Origin: Streptomyces davaonensis JCM 4913
GTDB lineage: Bacteria > Actinomycetota > Actinomycetes > Streptomycetales > Streptomycetaceae
Assembly (NCBI RefSeq): GCF_000349325.1
Contig: NC_020504.1
Coordinates: 7,544,326-7,608,325 of the forward strand
Reading direction: 5' to 3'
Length of the DNA: 64,000 nucleotides
Of this stretch, positions 41,118-49,522 are shown in pieces; within the stretch, counting starts at the first letter, position 1; the number at the start of each line of letters is the position of its first letter. The notes under the pieces are model-generated. The model was not told the origin of the DNA. It searched no databases and saw only the letters and a program-made list of their open reading frames with translations. The translations under genes and the position numbers were made by a program.

Positions 41118-42382
41118 TATCTGGTCACCTCAAAACCGAGTCGGTCGGCCATGCTCGCGACGATGTCCTCGGCGATACGGATCGATGTCGCGCGGTCGGC
41201 GTGCACGACCTGGACCTCGCCGAAGTTGCCGAGGTTCCCCCGGCAGGGCAGGAGCGTGTCGCCGTCGGGGAAGCGGACGGTGAAGGAGTGCAGGGTGTCG
41301 CCGTGCTCGGCGGTGGCCCAGTCGAGGTCCGGTACGCGGCGGGGCCTCGGCACGGTGTCGGCGGCGCCGAACCAGCGGACGGTCGCGTAGTGGCTGAAGG
41401 CGCTCGGGCCGCGCTCGATCTCCTCGCCCATGTGGATGCGGACGAGGAGTTCGAAGATGTCGCCGCCGCCGGCCAGTCGGAACAGGTTCGGCAGGCAGGA
41501 CCCCATCAGGCGCGGGTTGACCTCGATGAGCCGGGGCGTGCCGTCCGCGCCGAGCATGATCTCGACGTGGAAGATGCCGAGCCGCAGCCCGAGCGCGCCG
41601 ACGACGGCCTCGGCGAACTCCATCACGCGGTCGTGGTCGTCGGCGCTGATCCCGGCGGGGATCGTCGTGCCGGTCTCCAGCGCCTCGTGGCGGTGCCAGG
41701 TGGAGCGCTCGCTGACCGCCAGACGGAGGAACCGGCCGTGGGCGAGGCCGATCTCCGCGGAGAGGAATCGTCCGCTCAGGTACTCCTCGACGAGGATGCC
41801 CGCCGCGTAGACGCCCGCGTCGGCCAGGCCGAGGATCTCGGCCAACTCCCGCTCGTCGGCGATGACATGGGCGCCCTCGCTGCCGGAGCCGCGGGCCGGT
41901 TTGACGACGACCGGGTAGCCGGTGGCGGCGGCGAAGGCGGCGGCCTCCTCGAAACCGTCGACGACGGTGTGCCGGGTGCTGTCGACCCCGGCCGCCGCGA
42001 GGATGTCCCGGCAGCGGTCCTTCTGCTTGGCGGCCTCGGCCGCGGCGGCGTCGGTGAACGGTATGCCGAGTTCCTCGGCGATCCGCGCGACGGGGACCAC
42101 CAGCGCGTCCACGGTGGCGACGAACCCGTCCACCGGCCGCTCCCGGTGCACGGCCCGGACACAGGCGCGCAGGGCGTCGAGGTCGGTGGCGTCCTTCAGG
42201 ACATGGACCTCGTCGACGAACTCGCCATAGGGAGAGGCGTCGAAGTCGATGTTCTGGGCCTGCTCCATCAACTGCGAGCGGATGAGCGTCACATGGTGGC
42301 CGAGCCGCTTGGCCGCCTCGAACGCCGGGGCGTTGCCGGCCTTCCAGGTCACGAAGACCACATGCCGTGCTGTCAGGGTCAT
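41117..42382 (-). CDS. ATP-grasp carboxylate-amine ligase
   Basis: A 421-residue ATP-grasp enzyme of the BacD/L-amino-acid-ligase kind. The pre-ATP domain starts MTLTARHVVFVTWKAGNAPAFEAAKRLGH. ATP binding uses YPVVVKPARGSGSEGAHVI (about 165-183) and ILVEEYLSG. Metal ligands are in FHVEIML and LIEVNPRLMGS. The family activates a carboxylate as acyl phosphate and joins it to an amine, often making dipeptides. It overlaps the NRPS gene by 4 bases and the U32-like gene by 1 base. I infer that it forms the peptide or amide bond that the truncated C domain cannot. Confidence 0.92.
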   Translation of the reverse strand: MTLTARHVVFVTWKAGNAPAFEAAKRLGHHVTLIRSQLMEQAQNIDFDASPYGEFVDEVHVLKDATDLDALRACVRAVHRERPVDGFVATVDALVVPVARIAEELGIPFTDAAAAEAAKQKDRCRDILAAAGVDSTRHTVVDGFEEAAAFAAATGYPVVVKPARGSGSEGAHVIADERELAEILGLADAGVYAAGILVEEYLSGRFLSAEIGLAHGRFLRLAVSERSTWHRHEALETGTTIPAGISADDHDRVMEFAEAVVGALGLRLGIFHVEIMLGADGTPRLIEVNPRLMGSCLPNLFRLAGGGDIFELLVRIHMGEEIERGPSAFSHYATVRWFGAADTVPRPRRVPDLDWATAEHGDTLHSFTVRFPDGDTLLPCRGNLGNFGEVQVVHADRATSIRIAEDIVASMADRLGFEVTR

Positions 42383-45300
42383 CGGGTTCTCCTCGCGAAC
42401 CGCTGGCCGATCCGGACGTAGCCCGGAGTGGCGGTACCGGGTGTGGGAATGAAGGAGATGGAACCGGCGAGGATGTTCTTCTCGGACATGGAGCTGAATC
42501 CGCCCGCGCCGGACAGGACGAGGTCGCCTTCGTCGAGGCACCGCCACGCGCCGTCCGGCTGCCGCTCGGAGTAGGCGTAGCGCAGATGCTCGGCGCCGCG
42601 CTCCACCTGGAGCCGGTAGCCGTCGGAGGCGTAGAGCCCGGCGCAGTCGTCGAGTTCCATCTCGAACGGGCGCCCGGTGCGGATGAGGCCCTCGCCGGTG
42701 AAGGTCCGCAGCAGGTCCTCGTAGAGGCCGAACGCCGGGTAGGCGTTGGCGAGCAGGAGCAGGAAGGAGCGCTCCTCCGGGAAGATCTGGATGAAGTTGT
42801 GGTGGCCGCTGCCGTTGGAGTTGAAGCCGAAGGCGGTCGGTCCGAACATCAGCCAGCCGAGCCCCCAGGCGTGCATGAAGTGATGGCCGGGGACGGGGAC
42901 TTGGGGGGTGCGCATCTGCCGCGCCAGCTCGGCCGACAGCAGCCGCTCACCGTCGGCGGTGACACCGTCGTCGACGGCGAGCCGGGCGATCTTTGCCAGG
43001 TCCGCGATCGTCAGGCAGACGGAGAAGGACCCGGCGGCGTCGTCGGCGATGGTCTGCTTCGGCGGGTCATGACGTACGTACTGCTTGACCTTCTCGGTCC
43101 ATATGTAGCCGGTGGAGACGGCACGCCCGTAGTGCCCGCCCTCGGTGCGGGTCTCCGGGATCTCCTTGATGCCGAGCGGAGTGAGCATCAGCTCGTTGAC
43201 CGCGCGGCGCCAGGGAATCCCGAGGAGCCGCTCGATCAGCGCGGCGACGATCGAGGTGCCGACCGCCGAGTAGGCGAAGACCTCACCGGGCTCGAAGAGC
43301 TGGCCGTAACCCTCCAGGGAGTCCAGATAGGTGTCCAGGTCGGGCAGGTCGGTGTCGTGCCAGACCTCGTAGGAGTCATCGACGCCGCTGGTGTGCGACA
43401 GCAGGTGCCGCAGGGTGACCTCGACGGTACGGCCGTCGCGGCGCCGGAAGGCCCGCGGCAGCAGCTCGTTCAACGGCTCGTCGAGGCCGACCAGGCCCCG
43501 GTCGACGAGCCGGAGCGCGACGAAGGCCAGCATCGCCTTGCTGATGCAGGTGACGCGCTGCCGGGTCCGGGGACCGTACGGGGTGCGCGAGTCGGTGTCG
43601 GTGACGCCGTAGTACGTCAGATCCAGCCGGCCGTCCAGGAACACCGCCGTACTCGCGCCCGGAACACCGTGGCCGCGGGCGGATTCACGGAGCGTCTCGG
43701 CGACGGCGCGCAACCGCGCGGGAGCGTCAGCGGGGGCCTCGTCGGCGGCCTGTTCGCGGGTACGTCGCAACAGTTCCGCCTGTTCCGCCAGGGTCCGGTG
43801 GCCGTAGATCTCGGCCACCCGCACGGGCCGCCCGGCGGTGTCGGAGAGCCGGGCCGCGAGCAGCGTGGCCAGCAGGGAGTGCCCGCCCACGGAGAAGAAG
43901 TCCAGGTCGGGCGAGATCCCGGACAGACCGAGGAGTTCGGACCACACCCGGGCCACGCTCGCCTCGTCGGGGTCGTCGCCGGTGAAAGTTGTGGCGGGGT
44001 CCGTGCCCCAGTCGATCGGCCGGGCGGCGAGGGCCTTGCGGTCGACCTTGCCGTTGGGCAGGCGGGGCAGCCGCTCCTCGACCAGGATCTTGGCGGGCTG
44101 CATGTAGTGCGGCAGCTTGGCCCGCAGATGGGCGGACATCGCCTCGGTCGTCACCTCGGCGCCGTCCAGGCCCACCCAGCAGACCAGCCGGGTGTCCGCG
44201 CCGCCGCCCACGGCCAGCGCCGCGACGTCCCGCAGACCCACGACCTCGCGCAGCACCGACTCGATCTCGCCCAGCTCGATCCGGAAGCCGCGCACCTTGA
44301 CCTGGTTGTCCTTGCGGCCGAGGAAGCGCAGTTCGCCGTCCTCGGTCCAGCGGGCCAGATCGCCCGTACGGTACAGCCGGCCGCCCGGCACCGGGCCGAG
44401 ACGGTCCGGGGCGGGCACGAACGCGGCGCCCGTGCGCTCGGGGTCGTTGATGTAGCCGTCGGCCAGCCCGTCGCCGCCGAGGTGGAGTTCGCCGGTGGCG
44501 CCGTGCGGAACGGGCCTGCCGTCGGCGTCCAGCAGATACGCGACGGTGTTGTGGACCGGGACGCCGATGGTGGGGGCCTCGTCGGTGGGGCCGGTGAAGC
44601 ACTTCCACGTCGAGTACGTGGTGTCCTCGGAGGGCCCGTACAGGTTGTAGAGCCGCTCCACGTCCGTGGTGGCGAAAGCGGCGTTCACCAGCTCCTTGGA
44701 GAGCGGCTCCCCGGCGACGTTGAGCACTCGCGTCGAGGCAGGCACCGCCGCGCGCTGGAGCAGCACATTCAGCGCGCTCGGCACGGTGTTGACCAGAGTG
44801 GGGCGCAGCCCCTCGTCCTCCGTGAGCGCGAGGACGTTGTCCACGACCACGACACAGCCGCCGCGGGTGAGCGGGGCCCACAACTCGTAGACCGACAGAT
44901 CGAAGTTGAGGGAGGTGGAGAACAGCACCCGGGCCAGGTCCTCGGCGCTGTAGGTGGCCTCGGACCAGGCCAGGAGCGCGAGGACATTGCGGTGGCTGAT
45001 CACCACGCCCTTGGGTATGCCGGTCGAGCCGGAGGTGTAGATGAGGTGGGTGGTGTCCTCAGGGCCGACGGTGACGCCCGGCGGTGTGTCGTCCTCGGCG
45101 GACGCCTTCTCCCACAGCTCCGGCCACGACAGCGCGGTCGCGGACACTCCGGCGAGCCAGTCCGGGGCCGTGTCCCCGTCATGGACGACGGCGGCCATGT
45201 CGGCGGTCGCGGCGATGGCGGTGAGCCGGTCGGCCGGATAGGCCGGGTCGAGCGGGACGTAGGCGCAGCCCGCCTTGTGCACCGCGAACAGCAGCGCGAC

Positions 45301-46110
45301 AGCGTGGTGGGTGCGGGGCAGGGAGAGCCCGATCCGGGAGCCGGGACCGATCCCACCCGAGGCGAGCGCACGCGCCAACCGGTTCGCCTGGCGGTCGAGT
45401 TGGCGGTACGTCAGGACAGTGCCGTTGAATTCGACGGCGGGGGCGTCGGGGGTACGGGCGGCCTGCGCCTCGACGAGGGCGTGCAGGGTGGTGCCGCGGT
45501 CGTAGGGGAGGGCGGTGGCGTTGAACTCCTGCGACAGGCGGCGGCGTTCGGGCTCGGCGAGCAGGGCCAGGTCGCCGACGGGCGCCTGCGGGCGCCGTAC
45601 GGCGTCGTCGAGCAGGGTGTCGAGGTTGGCGGCCATGCGCCGGATCAGCTCGGGAGTGAAGAGCGCGCGGTCGTAATGCAGAGTGAAGCCGGCGAGGGTG
45701 ATCTCCAGGAGGAGCGCGAAGCCCTCCGCGACGGGCGCGGTGCCGTCGGAGTCGACGGTGCCGACCCGCAGACCGTCGCCGAGATCGGCGGGTCCGCCGC
45801 CGCGGGCCGCGTCGCGGTACCGCTCGCCGAGGGCGGAGGCCAGCCCGCCGAGGGTCAGGCCCTGAACGTCGTACGACCGCACGGCCCGCCCCGCCCGCGC
45901 CAGCACGATGTCGTCCTGCCCGCTGTAGCGGTGGACGAGCACGGTGAAGGCGGCATGGACCAGGTCCGTGGGCCAGGACCCGGAGGACCAGGAGTGCGTC
46001 CCGATGCCCTGTGCCGAGGTGGCGTCGTCACGGATGGGCAATTGCAATGCCGGTGCCGCAATGGGTGAGTAGGCGGAGATCGAGTCGGCGGAGATATCGC
46101 CCACTGTCAT
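42379..46110 (-). CDS. NRPS-like protein: partial C, adenylation, thiolation, beta-lactamase-like domain
   Basis: A 1243-residue protein. Residues 1 to about 165 match only the C-terminal part of a condensation domain, and no HHxxxDG motif exists. The A domain (about 190-690) has LIYTSGSTGIPKGVVIS, NLYGPSEDTTYS and NGKVDRKAL; the specificity residues read DLYNNALTYK, similar to known alanine codes. The T domain has the phosphopantetheine Ser745 in GGHSL. A class C beta-lactamase/PBP-like domain (about 790-1243) follows. Its SxxK nucleophile is replaced by Cys855 (CISK), and its second motif is YSA instead of YxN. It may act as an unusual thioesterase or acyltransferase. AGAGGAGAGG precedes the ATG, and the stop overlaps the ATP-grasp gene. 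Confidence 0.93.
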   Translation of the reverse strand: MTVGDISADSISAYSPIAAPALQLPIRDDATSAQGIGTHSWSSGSWPTDLVHAAFTVLVHRYSGQDDIVLARAGRAVRSYDVQGLTLGGLASALGERYRDAARGGGPADLGDGLRVGTVDSDGTAPVAEGFALLLEITLAGFTLHYDRALFTPELIRRMAANLDTLLDDAVRRPQAPVGDLALLAEPERRRLSQEFNATALPYDRGTTLHALVEAQAARTPDAPAVEFNGTVLTYRQLDRQANRLARALASGGIGPGSRIGLSLPRTHHAVALLFAVHKAGCAYVPLDPAYPADRLTAIAATADMAAVVHDGDTAPDWLAGVSATALSWPELWEKASAEDDTPPGVTVGPEDTTHLIYTSGSTGIPKGVVISHRNVLALLAWSEATYSAEDLARVLFSTSLNFDLSVYELWAPLTRGGCVVVVDNVLALTEDEGLRPTLVNTVPSALNVLLQRAAVPASTRVLNVAGEPLSKELVNAAFATTDVERLYNLYGPSEDTTYSTWKCFTGPTDEAPTIGVPVHNTVAYLLDADGRPVPHGATGELHLGGDGLADGYINDPERTGAAFVPAPDRLGPVPGGRLYRTGDLARWTEDGELRFLGRKDNQVKVRGFRIELGEIESVLREVVGLRDVAALAVGGGADTRLVCWVGLDGAEVTTEAMSAHLRAKLPHYMQPAKILVEERLPRLPNGKVDRKALAARPIDWGTDPATTFTGDDPDEASVARVWSELLGLSGISPDLDFFSVGGHSLLATLLAARLSDTAGRPVRVAEIYGHRTLAEQAELLRRTREQAADEAPADAPARLRAVAETLRESARGHGVPGASTAVFLDGRLDLTYYGVTDTDSRTPYGPRTRQRVTCISKAMLAFVALRLVDRGLVGLDEPLNELLPRAFRRRDGRTVEVTLRHLLSHTSGVDDSYEVWHDTDLPDLDTYLDSLEGYGQLFEPGEVFAYSAVGTSIVAALIERLLGIPWRRAVNELMLTPLGIKEIPETRTEGGHYGRAVSTGYIWTEKVKQYVRHDPPKQTIADDAAGSFSVCLTIADLAKIARLAVDDGVTADGERLLSAELARQMRTPQVPVPGHHFMHAWGLGWLMFGPTAFGFNSNGSGHHNFIQIFPEERSFLLLLANAYPAFGLYEDLLRTFTGEGLIRTGRPFEMELDDCAGLYASDGYRLQVERGAEHLRYAYSERQPDGAWRCLDEGDLVLSGAGGFSSMSEKNILAGSISFIPTPGTATPGYVRIGQRFARRTR

Positions 46111-46226
46111 GGTGGTCCTCTCCTCTTTATTGATTCTCGGGCCGTGCGCATGCGCCCATAATCGAGATGAGCCGAATTACGGCCGCGCCGGAAGAAGTGT
46201 CGGGAGAATGCCGGAATTCCGACGGC

Positions 46227-47447
46227 TCAGGCCGCGACGTAATCAGCCGCGGCCTTTCCGCTGCGCAGCGCCCATTTCGTCACGACCGGCATGGCGGCCC
46301 CGACCAGCGCGAAGCCGACGGCCATGACGATCCAGCCGAGGGTTCCGTGCTCGATCACGAGCCAGGTCAGCAGCGCGGGAGCGATCATCTTGCCCAGGTC
46401 GGCCCCCATGGCGTACGTGCCCTGGTACTGGCCCTGGGCGTGCTCGGGCGCCAGACCGAACGACAGGCCCCAGCTCCCGGCGGACTGCCGGATCTCGCCC
46501 AGCACATGGGCGAGCGCGCCCAGCAGGAGCAGCGCGCCGGCGACCCGGGCCGAGGCGTCGCCGGTCAGCGAGAACACCAGGCAGGCGACCGCGATGCACC
46601 ACGACCCCGAGCGCGAGGCGCGGGCGGCCGCGGGCGGTTCGTCCGTCCCGCGCGCGGCCCTGACCTGGAGCAGCACCACGGCGACGGTGTTGGTGAGCAG
46701 GATGGCCGCGATCATCCACCGCGGGGCGTCGGTGCGGTCGAGCACCCACAGCGGCAGGACGACGTCGAGCAGCAGATTGTGCATGGACAGCAGCCCGTCC
46801 AGCACGATGAAGGTCAGATACGGCCGGTCCCGCAGCACGATCAGCGCGGGTCCCGGCCGGGCCGGCTGCGCGGGGACGGCGGGCAGCAGCAGGGTGAGCA
46901 ACCCGGTGGCCAGATAGGTGGCTGCGTTGAAGACGACGGCCCCTTCGTACGCCGCGACCGAGTCGACGGCCAGCAGCAGACCGGCCAGTGCCGCGCCCAC
47001 GGAGACGCTGACATTGCTGGTGGCCCGCAGATAGGCGCGTACGGTGACGCGTTCCTCGGGCGGAACCAGGCCCGCCACCATGGCCATCCGGGCGCTGCGG
47101 CTCGCGCTGTAGGCGACGGCCTGCACGCTGACCACGGCCACGTACATGGCGAAGCCGTCCACCGCGAGCAGTGCCGCGGTCAGTGGCCCGAGGGCGATGA
47201 AGGACCAGATCTGGACGGAACGCGGTCCGACCCGGTCGGCCAGGTGGCCGGTCGGGGTGGAGACCGCCAATGCCACGCCGGCGGCGATGCCGACGCCGAC
47301 GCCGAACTGGCCGGGCGTCAGGTCCAGGACGGTGATCGCGTAGATGGCGTTGAGCGCCATCCAGAGGCCCTGGCCCAGGGTGTGGACCAGGGTGATGCCG
47401 GTGAGGACGCGCGCGGGACCCTGTGCCGGGAGCAGCCTGCTCAGCAT
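46227..47447 (-). CDS. MFS transporter, probable product exporter
   Basis: A 406-residue major facilitator protein with twelve predicted spans, including the loop 2-3 motif GHLADRVGPRSVQ. It is most likely the efflux or self-protection pump of the cluster. Start choice: the ATG at 47447 is overlapped by the stop of an 18-codon micro-ORF, suggesting translational coupling. An in-frame GTG at 47504 would add 19 polar residues (GHVSDPDVRGRKRERGAA), which do not look like the start of a membrane protein. It is the first large gene of the minus-strand cluster. Confidence 0.88.
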   Translation of the reverse strand: MLSRLLPAQGPARVLTGITLVHTLGQGLWMALNAIYAITVLDLTPGQFGVGVGIAAGVALAVSTPTGHLADRVGPRSVQIWSFIALGPLTAALLAVDGFAMYVAVVSVQAVAYSASRSARMAMVAGLVPPEERVTVRAYLRATSNVSVSVGAALAGLLLAVDSVAAYEGAVVFNAATYLATGLLTLLLPAVPAQPARPGPALIVLRDRPYLTFIVLDGLLSMHNLLLDVVLPLWVLDRTDAPRWMIAAILLTNTVAVVLLQVRAARGTDEPPAAARASRSGSWCIAVACLVFSLTGDASARVAGALLLLGALAHVLGEIRQSAGSWGLSFGLAPEHAQGQYQGTYAMGADLGKMIAPALLTWLVIEHGTLGWIVMAVGFALVGAAMPVVTKWALRSGKAAADYVAA

Positions 47448-47497
47448 GGCCGCGCCGCGCTCTCTTTTTCTTCCGCGCACGTCAGGATCGCTAACAT
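47441..47497 (-). CDS. 18-codon micro-ORF with a TTA codon, overlapping the MFS start
   Basis: An ATG at 47497-47495, 8 bases after GAGAGG, starts MLAILTCAEEKESAARPC. Its stop lies just inside the MFS gene, so the MFS start codon sits within the micro-ORF (7-base overlap). The second codon is TTA, which in Streptomyces depends on the developmentally regulated bldA tRNA. Translation through it could gate MFS translation. The reading is direct; expression and function are inference. Confidence 0.4.
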   Translation of the reverse strand: MLAILTCAEEKESAARPC

Positions 47498-47695
47498 GCC
47501 CCACACCTCTCGTCCAGCGCCATTGCCAGCGACAAGATTCGGGTATTTCCCCGTTGATTCGCGGCCGAGATTGTCGGCCTTGCGGGATCTATCGAAACGG
47601 GGTTTCCGCGCGGCTGTCCAGGAATACACCTGTGGTGCGGGTCACATTCGAGCAACTCTGTAGACAGGCTGAAGCCCGAGGAAAGAATTCAGGAT

Positions 47696-49522
47696 TCAGC
47701 CGCCGTATGCTCCGGAAGCCGTGAGACGCAGGGCGGTGTCGATCAGCGGGACGTGGCTGAACGCCTGCGGGAAGTTGCCGACCTGGCGCTGGAGGCGCGG
47801 GTCCCATTCCTCGGCCAGCAGCCCGAGGTCGTTGCGCAGCGACAGCAGCTTCTCGAAGAGCTTGCGGGCCTCGTCGACCCGGCCGATCATCGCCAGGTCG
47901 TCGGCCATCCAGAACGAGCAGGCGAGGAAGGCGCCCTCGTCGCCGGGCAGACCGTCGACGCCCTCGTCCTCACCCTGCGTCGGATAGCGCAGGATGAAGC
48001 CGTCCGGCGTGGACAGCTCGCGCTGGATCGCCTCGATGGTCCCGATGACGCGCTTGTCGTCCGGCGGCAGAAAGCCCATCTGCGGGATCAGCAGCAGCGA
48101 GGCGTCCAGCTCCTTGGAGCCGTAGGACTGGGTGAAGGTGTTGCGCTCCTTGTCGTAGCCCCGCTCGCACACGTCCCGGTGGATGTCGTCGCGCAGTTCG
48201 CGCCAGCGGTCCAGCGGGCCGTCCGCGTCGCCGGACTCGATCAGCTTGATGGTGCGGTCGACCGCGACCCAGGCCATGACCTTGGAGTGCACGAAGTGGC
48301 GGCGCGGGCCGCGCACCTCCCAGATGCCCTCGTCCGGCTCCTGCCAGTGGTCCTCCAGATAGCGGATCAGCTTCAGCTGGAGCAACGAGGCGTAGTCGTT
48401 GCGGGCCAGACCCGTCATATGACCCAGGTGCAGCGCCTCGGTGACCTCGCCGTACACATCCAGCTGGAGCTGGTGCGCGGCGCCGTTGCCGACCCGGACC
48501 GGCGCGGAGTTCTCGTAGCCCGGCAGCCAGTCCAGCTCCGCCTCGCCCAACTCGCGCTCACCGGCGATGCCGTACATGATCTGGAGGTTCTCGGGGTCGC
48601 CGGCGACCGCCCGCAGCAGCCACTCGCGCCAGGCGCGGGCCTCCTCGCGGTAGCCGGTGCGCAGCAGCGAGGACAGGGTGATCGCCGCGTCCCGCAGCCA
48701 GGTGTAGCGGTAGTCCCAGTTGCGGACGCCGCCGATCTCCTCGGGCAGCGAGGTGGTCGGCGCGGCGACGATGCCGCCCGTCGGGGCGTAGGTGAGCGCC
48801 TTCAGCGTGATCAGCGAGCGGATCACGGCCTCGCGGTAGGGGCCGTGGTACGTGCACTGCTCGACCCACTCGCGCCAGAACTCCTCGGTGGCCTCCAGCG
48901 ACTGCTCCGGCTCGGGCAGCGGCGGCGGCTGATGGTGCGAGGGCTGCCAGGAGATGGTGAACGCGATCCGGTCGCCCGGGGCGACGGTGAAGTCTGAGTA
49001 CGTTGTCAGGGACTTGCCGTAGGTCTCCCGGTCGGTGTCGAACCAGACCGAGTCCGGGCCCGCGACGGCCACCGTACGACCCTCGTGCTTGTGCACCCAC
49101 GGCACGACCCGGCCGTAGGAGAACCGCATCCGCAGGGCCGAGCGCATCCGGACGCGGCCGGAGACGCCCTCCACGATCCGGATCAGCTGCGGGGCGCCGT
49201 CGCGCGGGGGCATGAAGTCGATGACCCGGACCGTGCCGCGCGGGGTGTCCCACTCGGACTCCAGGATCAGCGAGTCCCCGCGGTAACTGCGCCGGGCGGC
49301 GGTCGGCGGCTCCGCGTCCGCCGCGTGCGCGGGCCCGAGCCGCCAGAAACCGTGCTCCTCGGTGCCCAGCAGACCGGCGAAGATGGCGTGCGAGTCGAAG
49401 CGGGGCAGGCACAGCCAGTCGACTGTGCCGTCCCGGCAGACCAGTGCCGCGGTCTGCATGTCTCCGATGAGTGCGTAGTCTTCGATGCGCCCGGCCACGT
49501 GCAACTCCAGTCGAACGGCCAC
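47696..49522 (-). CDS. Glycoside hydrolase family 15 protein (glucoamylase/trehalase-like)
   Basis: A 608-residue cytosolic protein with an N-terminal beta-sandwich (about 1-230) and an (alpha/alpha)6 barrel. Family segments are IEDYALIGDMQTAALVCRDGTVDWLCLPRFDS, GGVRNWDYRYTWLRDAAITL with the catalytic-region Trp/Asp, and DEGIWEVRGPRRHFVHSKVMAWVAVDR, which carries a catalytic Glu (DEGIWE). Related actinobacterial enzymes hydrolyse trehalose or malto-oligosaccharides. I took the GTG at 49522 (MAVRLELHVAGRIEDY), which has GGGGGG just upstream. It is not obviously linked to the biosynthetic cluster and marks its outer border. Confidence 0.92.
   Translation of the reverse strand: MAVRLELHVAGRIEDYALIGDMQTAALVCRDGTVDWLCLPRFDSHAIFAGLLGTEEHGFWRLGPAHAADAEPPTAARRSYRGDSLILESEWDTPRGTVRVIDFMPPRDGAPQLIRIVEGVSGRVRMRSALRMRFSYGRVVPWVHKHEGRTVAVAGPDSVWFDTDRETYGKSLTTYSDFTVAPGDRIAFTISWQPSHHQPPPLPEPEQSLEATEEFWREWVEQCTYHGPYREAVIRSLITLKALTYAPTGGIVAAPTTSLPEEIGGVRNWDYRYTWLRDAAITLSSLLRTGYREEARAWREWLLRAVAGDPENLQIMYGIAGERELGEAELDWLPGYENSAPVRVGNGAAHQLQLDVYGEVTEALHLGHMTGLARNDYASLLQLKLIRYLEDHWQEPDEGIWEVRGPRRHFVHSKVMAWVAVDRTIKLIESGDADGPLDRWRELRDDIHRDVCERGYDKERNTFTQSYGSKELDASLLLIPQMGFLPPDDKRVIGTIEAIQRELSTPDGFILRYPTQGEDEGVDGLPGDEGAFLACSFWMADDLAMIGRVDEARKLFEKLLSLRNDLGLLAEEWDPRLQRQVGNFPQAFSHVPLIDTALRLTASGAYGG

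Noticed and set aside
42367..46068. Open frame of over 1200 codons on the plus strand opposite the NRPS-like gene
   Set aside because: Its composition (Gly, Val, Asp, Arg, Gln) is that of an antisense frame. The minus-strand NRPS motifs are unambiguous.
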